A stretch of DNA of 64,000 nucleotides from QHVT01 sp036389275 (GTDB lineage Bacteria; Acidobacteriota; Thermoanaerobaculia; Gp7-AA8): positions 1 through 64,000 of the forward strand of contig DASVQE010000081.1 of NCBI GenBank assembly GCA_036389275.1, in the 5' to 3' direction. The notes beneath the pieces are model-generated. The model searched no databases and was not told the DNA's origin. It saw only the letters and a program-made list of their open reading frames with translations. Positions within the stretch are counted from its first letter, which is position 1, and each line of letters opens with the position of its first letter. This document shows, in pieces, positions 38,042-44,080 of the stretch. The translations under genes were made by a program, and so were the position numbers.

Positions 38042-38567
38042 CGCCCACCAACTCCTGCCGCACCTCGGCCAGCCACGCCAGCCGCGCCTCGAGCTCGTGC
38101 ATCGCGCCGCGCGTCGACAGCGCATCGAGCTGGCTGCCGCCCTCGCGCTCGCGCGCATGCAGCGACTGCAGCGCGGCGAGCTGCTCGCGCACCACGCGCT
38201 CGGCGTCGTCGAAGAATCTCGCGCGCGACTTCGGCGGCAGCGCGTTGAGAAAGACGAGGCGCGTGCGGATCGGATCGAAGCTCGCCGCGCCGGCCGAGTC
38301 GGGGAACGGCGGCGCGAGCCATTCGCGCAGCGCCGCCAGTCCTTGCTCGGTGATCGTCAGCACGCGTTTCTTCCGCGAGTTCCACTGCGCCGCTTTCCCG
38401 CGGATCAGCCCTTTCTCCTCGAGCCGCCGCACCAGCGGATAGATCGCGCCGGCGCTGCCGCTCCAGTACGACGACGGCGACGCGGCGAACGGCTTGGCCA
38501 CTTCATACGCGGTGATCGGGCCGGACTGCCAGACGATGCCGAGGACGCAATACTCTAATTCCGTCAC
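38034..38567 (-). CDS. PadR family transcriptional regulator
   Basis: A 177-residue PadR-like regulator. The N-terminal winged helix contains LEYCVLGIVWQSGPITAYEV and LVRRLEEKGLIRG; the C-terminal half is the helical dimerisation domain (about 110-177). The start is a GTG at 38567. A TAAAAAT box stands just 5-6 nt upstream and overlaps the TAA of the preceding phosphoesterase gene, so the transcript may be leaderless. It is coupled to the EgtB-like gene and probably controls it, perhaps in answer to an aromatic or toxic compound. The ligand is unknown. Confidence 0.88.
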   Translation of the reverse strand: MTELEYCVLGIVWQSGPITAYEVAKPFAASPSSYWSGSAGAIYPLVRRLEEKGLIRGKAAQWNSRKKRVLTITEQGLAALREWLAPPFPDSAGAASFDPIRTRLVFLNALPPKSRARFFDDAERVVREQLAALQSLHAREREGGSQLDALSTRGAMHELEARLAWLAEVRQELVGDA

Positions 38568-38577
38568 TCCGCCATTT

Positions 38578-39339
38578 TTACGCCATTCCGCCCGCGAGCG
38601 CTTCCGCTCCGACCGGCACTTCGATCACGCGGAACGGCGGCCGCTCCGGAAACGTGCTGGCCAGCACCGGCATGGCCACGTTGTAGACCGGCGCGTTTCC
38701 CTTCGTCCGTCCCTCGGCCGTGCCGCGATGCGCGTGGCCGTGGAAGACGGCGCTCACGCGATAGCGGTCGATCGGCTCCTCGAGCCGGCTGCAGCCGAGG
38801 AAGGCCATGATCTCCGGAGGCTCGCCGGTGACGGTGGCCTGGATCGGCGAGTAATGCAGCAGCGCGATTTTTTGCGGCGTACGCAAACGCGCCAGCGCCG
38901 CCTCGAGCTTCAGCGCCTCGTTGATGGTCTCGTGCACGAACTCCTTGATGATCTTCTCGCCCCACGACCCGAGCTGCCGCCGTCCGAATCCGCCGGCGAA
39001 GCCTTTCACGCCGGCGAAGCCGACGCCGTGCAGCTCGTACGAGTCGCCGTCGAGCACGACCACGCCGGCGTCGCTGAGGATGTCGACGACTTCTTTCTCG
39101 CGGCCCATCTCGAAGTCGTGATTGCCGAGGACCGCCAGGGCCGGGATGCGCAGCGACGTGGTGAGATCGCGCGCGAGCACCTTCGCTTCTTCCGGATTGC
39201 CGTAGTCGGTCAGATCGCCGCAGAGCAGCAGCACGTCGGCGTCGCGCGACGCGTCGGCGAAGAGCGACTGCAGCGCGCCCTGCGCGTTCTTCTTGACGTG
39301 AATGTCCGCCACCGCGGCGATGCGCAAGGTCTCGTTCAT
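38578..39339 (-). CDS. Metallophosphoesterase
   Basis: A 253-residue calcineurin-like phosphoesterase. The metal motifs are VADIHVKKN, LLCGDLTDYG, LGNHDFEMG and FHGHAHRGT, giving the expected DxH, GDxxD, GNHD/E and GHxH set, and there is no signal peptide. It overlaps the upstream nucleotidyltransferase-like gene by 4 bp (ATGA), so the two are coupled. The substrate is unknown: family members act on phosphoproteins, nucleotides or phospholipids. Confidence 0.9.
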   Translation of the reverse strand: MNETLRIAAVADIHVKKNAQGALQSLFADASRDADVLLLCGDLTDYGNPEEAKVLARDLTTSLRIPALAVLGNHDFEMGREKEVVDILSDAGVVVLDGDSYELHGVGFAGVKGFAGGFGRRQLGSWGEKIIKEFVHETINEALKLEAALARLRTPQKIALLHYSPIQATVTGEPPEIMAFLGCSRLEEPIDRYRVSAVFHGHAHRGTAEGRTKGNAPVYNVAMPVLASTFPERPPFRVIEVPVGAEALAGGMA

Positions 39340-40142
39340 TTCGCTCCGTCGACGGCGATGCCCGCCGTCCATTGTTCGATCTCGTCCGCGTTCATCAGCC
39401 CGTGCCGCAGCCGCGCGTCCTCGTAGCCCCAGTCGCTGACGTCCTTCAGATACTGCTGGCGCGAGATCACGGTGCCGTAGCAGACCTTCTCTTTCGCGTT
39501 GCCGTCCGACGTCTCGTCCTGCATCCGTTTGGAGAGCTCGTCGACGACCCACGACGGGATGGTCGAGCGCTCGGACGGATAGATGAAGCCGAACAGCACC
39601 ACGTGCGCGTAGAGAGCGCGCCAGAACGGGCCGTAGCGATCGATGAGATGACGCCAGTCGAGCCGGTCGCCGACGGAGCGGATGACATGCGCGACGTCGG
39701 CGCCGTCGAAGCGCTCCCGCTCCATGATCAATCCCTTCGACCAGATCATCTCCTCGGCCGGAATGAGCTCGACGTCGACGCCGAAGACTTTCTCTTTGAC
39801 GGCGTGCTCGAACCAGCGGTCGTCGACTACGGCCACGCCGTTGCCGGCGCTGTAGATCAGGTCGACGAAGTCTTCGCCGTGATACGCCTTGCCGATCCAG
39901 TGCGGGAAAGTGAGCTCGGTGCGGTAGCCCGCTTTCTCGAACGCCTTCGAGGCGCGGTCGAAGTCCTCGCGCCGGATGAAGACGTCGAAGTCTTTGGTGT
40001 GGCGCTCGATGCCGGTGTAGCGCGCGTACGCGTAAGCGCCGCCGACCAGGGTCGGCACGTTCGCCTCACGAAGGATGGACAGGGCGTGCCGGTAAAACTC
40101 GATGGTCCTCTCGTCGAGGACCGCCTCTGCATTCGCTGCCAT
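39336..40142 (-). CDS. Nucleotidyltransferase-fold protein
   Basis: A 268-residue protein with a nucleotidyltransferase-like fold. The core motif is LVGGAYAYARYTGIERHTKD, where G-G-x(n)-Y-T-x-R-x-T-K-D-F-D is the classic substrate-binding region of MNT-type and AbiEii-like transferases. It is followed by FVDLIYS. It is translationally coupled with the metallophosphoesterase gene by an ATGA overlap. The pair might form a nucleotide or phosphate-transfer module. It could be a toxin-antitoxin-like or tRNA-related transferase, but neither is shown here. The start ATG at 40142 is the first in frame after the palindromic repeat region. Confidence 0.72.
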   Translation of the reverse strand: MAANAEAVLDERTIEFYRHALSILREANVPTLVGGAYAYARYTGIERHTKDFDVFIRREDFDRASKAFEKAGYRTELTFPHWIGKAYHGEDFVDLIYSAGNGVAVVDDRWFEHAVKEKVFGVDVELIPAEEMIWSKGLIMERERFDGADVAHVIRSVGDRLDWRHLIDRYGPFWRALYAHVVLFGFIYPSERSTIPSWVVDELSKRMQDETSDGNAKEKVCYGTVISRQQYLKDVSDWGYEDARLRHGLMNADEIEQWTAGIAVDGAK

Positions 40143-40218
40143 GACTGCGTCTCTTTCTCGCGCGCGGATTTCGCTCCGGTCGCGCCCGGCGAGAAGTGCA
40201 GCCAGCGTGCCGCTGGAC

Positions 40219-40322
40219 GAGTTCCTCGGAGTTCCTCGGAAGTTCCTCGGAGTTCCTCGGAGTGGATGGCCGTCTCTGCTCCTCCGAGGAACTCCGAGGA
40301 ACCGAGGAACTCCGAGGAACTA
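40219..40322. repeat. Large TTCCTCGG-family palindrome
   Basis: Four GTTCCTCGG units (40219-40262) and four CCGAGGAAC units (40282-40321) face each other across a 19 nt loop. They can form a ~40-bp stem with a single 3 nt bulge (AAG). The right arm runs into the TAG stop (complement of 40320-40322) of the DUF4097 gene. The rest of the 40143-40319 gap holds nothing else visible. It is the largest member of a family also seen at 15824-15853 and 33281-33330 and may act as a terminator or stable 3' end on the minus strand. Confidence 0.8.
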
Positions 40323-41162
40323 CCTCAGGAAATCAATCACGATGAACGCCCCGGCCGTCGACAACCGGTAATCGGGGTCGCCGGCGCCGATGCGGAGCTG
40401 CTTGCGGTCGCCGGTCCATTCGGCGCCGCGGCAGTCCTTCGCGTTGCAGACGATGGTGCCGTTGCTGGCGGTGCGCGCCTCGATCGACGGCGGCTCGTCT
40501 TCCGGCGTGAGCTTGAGCGCGATGCCGCCGTCGTGCGACGCGGCGTCGACGCGGCCGTTCACCCGGTCGAGGGTGATGCCGCCGCTGTCGCTGGTGATCG
40601 TGTAGCGGCCCGACGACTGCGCCACCGAGATGCCGCCGCGCGTGGTGGCGGCGGTCACGCGGCCGTGCATGTTGCGGATGGCCACGCCGCCGTTCGCGCC
40701 GCGGATGTCGACGCTGGTCTTGCGCGGCACGTGCACGATCAGGTTCACCCACCACGACTGCGTGGCGTCGCTGGCCGGGCCGTGCGCGGTGATCTCGCCG
40801 TTCGTATGCGACACGCTGATGGCGTCGAGCACGCGCCGCGCGTGCGCCTCCGTGTCGGCCACGGCCGAGCGGCAGACCACCAGCCGCGCGTACGGCCGGC
40901 TCCAGCCGTGGACGGAGATCCCGCCTTCCTCACTTCCGCTGATCCGGAGTTGCGTCACTCCGTCCAGACGGACGTCGCGCTCCACCTGGTCGCGCACCTG
41001 CGCCGGAAACGAGGTGAACGTCATCGAGTAAAAGTGCTCGCAATCGGCCGCCTCGACCAGCGAGTGGTCCTGTTCCACGCCGACGATCTGCCGTTGCGGC
41101 GTAGCTTCCGCCGCCAGCACGAACGTGCCGGCCGCGAGCATTGCGAGCAGGAAAGGTCTCAT
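40320..41162 (-). CDS. Secreted DUF4097-like beta-repeat protein
   Basis: A 280-residue secreted protein with a signal peptide (about residues 1-19). The body shows parallel beta-repeat segments of the DUF4097 type: TSVDIRGANGGVAIRNMHG, RVTAATTRGGISVAQSSGR and YTITSDSGGITLDRVNG, each about 20 residues. DUF4097 proteins are thought to be adhesin- or sensor-like beta-solenoids of unknown function. The stop TAG abuts the large TTCCTCGG palindrome. It is divergent from the DUF2905 gene, with a shared TATATTAGTA promoter region 11 nt upstream of its ATG. Confidence 0.82.
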   Translation of the reverse strand: MRPFLLAMLAAGTFVLAAEATPQRQIVGVEQDHSLVEAADCEHFYSMTFTSFPAQVRDQVERDVRLDGVTQLRISGSEEGGISVHGWSRPYARLVVCRSAVADTEAHARRVLDAISVSHTNGEITAHGPASDATQSWWVNLIVHVPRKTSVDIRGANGGVAIRNMHGRVTAATTRGGISVAQSSGRYTITSDSGGITLDRVNGRVDAASHDGGIALKLTPEDEPPSIEARTASNGTIVCNAKDCRGAEWTGDRKQLRIGAGDPDYRLSTAGAFIVIDFLR

Positions 41163-41168
41163 CGCGTC

Positions 41169-41180
41169 CTACTAATATAC
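41169..41180. promoter_or_regulatory. Bidirectional promoter box between DUF4097 and DUF2905 genes
   Basis: The AT-rich stretch CTACTAATATAC reads TAATAT (41173-41178) rightwards, 7 nt before the DUF2905 ATG at 41186. It reads TATATT leftwards, 11 nt before the DUF4097 ATG. Each gene would then have a leaderless or nearly leaderless mRNA. Confidence 0.5.
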
Positions 41181-41185
41181 GGGCG

Positions 41186-41392
41186 ATGTCACCTTCTCGT
41201 CTCCTGATCGTTGCAGGAATGATCCTGATCGCCGCCGGACTGCTCTTCCCGCTGCTCGCCAGACTCGGCATCGGAAGGCTCCCCGGCGACGTGCTGCTGC
41301 GCCGCGGCAACGCCACGTTTTACTTCCCGATCGTCACCTGCATCATCCTCTCGATCGTGCTCACGCTGCTGATGCGACTCTTCCGCCGCTGA
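41186..41392 (+). CDS. DUF2905 membrane protein
   Basis: A 68-residue protein with two membrane helices (about residues 7-25 and 46-66) and the family signature GRLPGDVLLRRGNATFYFPI between them. This marks it as DUF2905, whose function is unknown. The start at 41186 is the ATG just after the -10 box; an in-frame start 45 bp upstream would leave the family pattern too long. The stop lies directly beside the stop of the AtoE-type gene on the other strand. Confidence 0.9.
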   Translation: MSPSRLLIVAGMILIAAGLLFPLLARLGIGRLPGDVLLRRGNATFYFPIVTCIILSIVLTLLMRLFRR

Positions 41393-42763
41393 TCACTGCA
41401 GCGTCTGCGCGAAGAGCCAGCAGAGCAGCAGCACGAGCGGCGCGTGAAAGAGCAGTTGCAGGATCGAGTAGCCGGCCAGGTCGCGCGCCTTCACGTTGAG
41501 GATGCCCATGAGCGGCAGCATCCAGAAGGGATTGATCAGATTCGGCAGCGCCTCGGCGGCGTTGTAGATCTGCACCGTCCATCCGAGGTGCGCGTGCCAC
41601 GCGTTCGCGGCGGCCATCACGTACGGCGCCTCGATCACCCATTTGCCGCCGCCGGACGGCACGAACATGCCGAGGAGCGCGGAGTAGAGCGCGACCACGA
41701 TCGGGAACGTGTTGCGCGTGGTGATGGCCACGAAGACGTGCGCGAGATGCTCGGCGATCGGCGTCTTCGAGATCATCCCGAAGATCCCGCCGTAGAACGG
41801 GAACTGAATGAGCACGCCGGCGGTGGCCGGCACCGCCCGCGCGACGGCGCGCAGAAACGAGCGCGGACGCGCGTGCAGCAGCAGTCCGGCGGCGAGGAAG
41901 ATGAAGTTGAAGTTGTTGAGGTCGAGCGCGGCCAGGCCGCCTTTCTCGATGAACTGCTGCGCGATGTACCAGCACATCAGCAGCGCGATGACGATGCTGA
42001 GGATCGGGCTGTTCTCGGCGCGCTCGCCCGGCGTGCGCGGCGCGGCCGGCTCGTCGTCGATGCGCTCCGGCTGCGGCGGCATCACGCGCGCGTCCTCGTC
42101 GCGCGGCGCCGACCAGTAGGCGACGGCGATGGAGACGGCGATGAGGATTGCGGCGGTGGCGAGGTTCTGCCAGAGAAAGATCGTCTGCGTCAGCGGAATG
42201 ACGCCGGTGATCGGCAGCAGCGACGGCGGGATCGACGACTTGGTCGCCTGCAGCAACGCGGCGGATGAGGAGAGGCCGAGCGCCCAGACGCTGCCGAGTC
42301 CGAGGTAGGCGGCGGCGCCCATTGCGCGATAGTCGACGCGATAGTCGACGCGTTGCAAACGGCGCGTGATCTCGCGGACCAGCAGGCCGGTGAAGATCAG
42401 CGACAGGCCCCACGAGATCAGCGACGACAGCATGGCGAATGCGGCCACGAACGCGACCGCGCCGCGGCCGGTTTTCGGGATCGCGGCGAGGCGCGCGGTG
42501 AGGCGCGCCACCGGCGGAGAGGACGCGACCACGAAGCCGCCGATGATGACCATGGCCATCTGCATGGTGAAGTTCACCAGCGACCAGAAGCCGCCGCCGA
42601 ATTCGGCGGCGAGCTTCGTGGCCGGCACGCCGATGGCCAGTCCGCCGAGGAAGACCAGGACGATGGCGGCGAGGGCGAAGACGAAGGCGTCGGGGAACCA
42701 GCGCTCGCACGCGTCGGCGATGCGCATTCCGGTTCGGGCCAGGATTCCGGAGCGTTCGTTCAC
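41393..42763 (-). CDS. Short-chain fatty acid transporter (AtoE family)
   Basis: A 456-residue polytopic permease of the AtoE short-chain fatty acid transporter family. N-terminal RWFPDAFVFALAAIVLVFLG and the GGGFWSLVNFTMQMAMVIIG segment match, and PSGGGKWVIEAPYV fits the conserved central loop. Alignment by eye with E. coli AtoE suggests the start is the GTG at 42763; an ATG at 42727 is the alternative. No acetoacetate CoA-transferase genes are adjacent, so acetoacetate or butyrate uptake is inferred from family only. The gene is divergent from the Ser-Gly-Lys repeat protein, 30 bp away. Confidence 0.86.
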   Translation of the reverse strand: MNERSGILARTGMRIADACERWFPDAFVFALAAIVLVFLGGLAIGVPATKLAAEFGGGFWSLVNFTMQMAMVIIGGFVVASSPPVARLTARLAAIPKTGRGAVAFVAAFAMLSSLISWGLSLIFTGLLVREITRRLQRVDYRVDYRAMGAAAYLGLGSVWALGLSSSAALLQATKSSIPPSLLPITGVIPLTQTIFLWQNLATAAILIAVSIAVAYWSAPRDEDARVMPPQPERIDDEPAAPRTPGERAENSPILSIVIALLMCWYIAQQFIEKGGLAALDLNNFNFIFLAAGLLLHARPRSFLRAVARAVPATAGVLIQFPFYGGIFGMISKTPIAEHLAHVFVAITTRNTFPIVVALYSALLGMFVPSGGGKWVIEAPYVMAAANAWHAHLGWTVQIYNAAEALPNLINPFWMLPLMGILNVKARDLAGYSILQLLFHAPLVLLLCWLFAQTLQ

Positions 42764-42793
42764 GCTGGCAATCGTCCTGCACGTGCTCGCCGC

Positions 42794-44071
42794 ATGGCAA
42801 CAGCAAATGCGACGACCGACCACGACGAGATCCGTGAATGGGTGGAAGCCCGCGGCGGGCATCCCGCGCGCGTGAAGGCCACCGGCAACCGCAACGACCC
42901 CGGCATCCTGCGCATCGACTTCCCCGGCTTCAGCGGCGAAGACACGCTCGAGGAGATCTCCTGGGACGAGTTCTTCGAGTGGTTCGACCGCGACGAGCTG
43001 GCGTTGCTGTTGTCGGAGGAAGAAGGGAACCGCTTCAACAAGCTGGTCTCGCGCGCGAACGCGGGCGGCGCAACGGGCGGCTCGCGCAAGTCGGGCTCGA
43101 AGCGCGGAGCGAGCGCGAAGCGCGGCGGCGCGAAGTCGGGCTCGAAGTCGTCGGGTTCGCGGGCATCGGCGTCGGGTTCGAAATCGTCCGGCTCGAGCTC
43201 CGGATCGAAATCGTCGAGCTCTAAGTCGGGCTCGAAGACGTCTGGCTCACGCGCATCGGCGTCCGGCTCGAAGTCCTCGGGCTCGAAATCATCCGGATCG
43301 AAATCCTCGGGTTCGAAGTCGTCAGGTTCAAAGTCATCGGGTTCGAAGACGTCCGGCTCGCGCGCATCGACATCGGGTTCAAAGTCCTCAGGCTCGAAGT
43401 CATCCGGCTCGAAATCGTCGGGCTCTAAGTCGGGCTCGAAAACCTCTGGCTCGCGCGCATCGGTTTCGGGTTCGAAGTCATCGGGCTCGAAATCGTCGGG
43501 CTCGAAGTCGTCGGGTTCGAAATCATCCGGATCCAAGTCATCAGGCTCGAAGTCGTCCGGTTCTAAGTCAGGCTCGAAGTCGTCGGGTTCACGCGCATCG
43601 GCGTCCGGCTCGAAGTCCTCGGGCTCGAAGTCCTCGGGCTCTAAGTCAGGCTCGAAGTCCGGTTCGAAATCATCCCGTTCTAAGTCGGGCTCTAAGTCTT
43701 CGGGTTCTAAGTCAGGCTCGAAATCATCAGGCTCGCGCGCATCCGCGTCGGGTTCGAAATCCTCGGGCTCAAAGTCGGGCTCCAAGTCCTCCTCGAAATC
43801 CTCCGGCGGCTCCTCCGTCACCACCACCGATCGCGACGAGATCCGCCAGTGGGTCGAAGCGCGCGGCGGGTTCCCGGCCCACGTCCGCCGCACCGGGTCG
43901 CGCCGCGGCGACCTCGGCGTCCTGCGCATCGACTATCCCGGCTTCAGCGGCGCCGACACGCTCGAGCGCGTCTCCTGGGACGACTGGTTCGAGGCTTTCG
44001 ACAAGAACCGGCTGGCCTTCCTCTATCAGGACAAGAAGAACAGCCGCTTCTCCAAACTGGTGCAACGCTAG
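42794..44071 (+). CDS. Double-domain protein with ~250-residue Ser-Gly-Lys repeat linker
   Basis: A 425-residue protein in three parts. Residues 1-87 and 344-425 are two copies of the same ~80-residue domain: each has DEIR(E/Q)WVEARGG near its start, LRIDFPGFSG or LRIDYPGFSG, then ISWDEFFEWFD or VSWDDWFEAFD, and ends RF(N/S)KLV. I know this small domain as a stand-alone bacterial protein that databases often mislabel as a glucan-branching enzyme; nothing here supports that activity. Between them lies a repeat of SGSK and SSGSKSS units, almost wholly Ser, Gly and Lys with SRASASG interludes. The linker is strongly positive and looks disordered, like nucleic-acid-binding tails. The function is unknown. 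Confidence 0.85.
   Translation: MATANATTDHDEIREWVEARGGHPARVKATGNRNDPGILRIDFPGFSGEDTLEEISWDEFFEWFDRDELALLLSEEEGNRFNKLVSRANAGGATGGSRKSGSKRGASAKRGGAKSGSKSSGSRASASGSKSSGSSSGSKSSSSKSGSKTSGSRASASGSKSSGSKSSGSKSSGSKSSGSKSSGSKTSGSRASTSGSKSSGSKSSGSKSSGSKSGSKTSGSRASVSGSKSSGSKSSGSKSSGSKSSGSKSSGSKSSGSKSGSKSSGSRASASGSKSSGSKSSGSKSGSKSGSKSSRSKSGSKSSGSKSGSKSSGSRASASGSKSSGSKSGSKSSSKSSGGSSVTTTDRDEIRQWVEARGGFPAHVRRTGSRRGDLGVLRIDYPGFSGADTLERVSWDDWFEAFDKNRLAFLYQDKKNSRFSKLVQR
43087..43813 (+). repeat. In-frame Ser-Gly-Lys coding minisatellite
   Basis: Imperfect tandem repeats of 9-18 nt, built mostly from TCGGGCTCGAAGTC-type units, code for the SGSK/SSGSK linker of the preceding gene. Interludes coding for SRASASG recur at intervals of about 50-90 residues. 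Synonymous variants (AAG/AAA, TCG/TCC/TCA, GGC/GGT) differ between neighbouring units, so the array is old or selected at the protein level rather than freshly expanded. The frame is kept throughout. Confidence 0.85.
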
Positions 44072-44080
44072 ACTGCGCGC

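Noticed and set aside
40219..40322. Possible CRISPR array because of short direct repeats
   Set aside because: The units are contiguous with no unique spacers and face inverted copies, so it is a palindrome, and no cas genes are present.
42760..43929. Long minus-strand reading frame of regular DFEPDD repeats opposite the Ser-Gly-Lys gene
   Set aside because: It is the mirror of the plus-strand SGSK repeat, has no start context or family, and the flanking domains are clearly coded on the plus strand.
42794..44071. Glucan-branching enzyme function for the repeat-linked domains
   Set aside because: The domain is ~80 residues with no glycosidase barrel or catalytic motifs; the label is a known misannotation.
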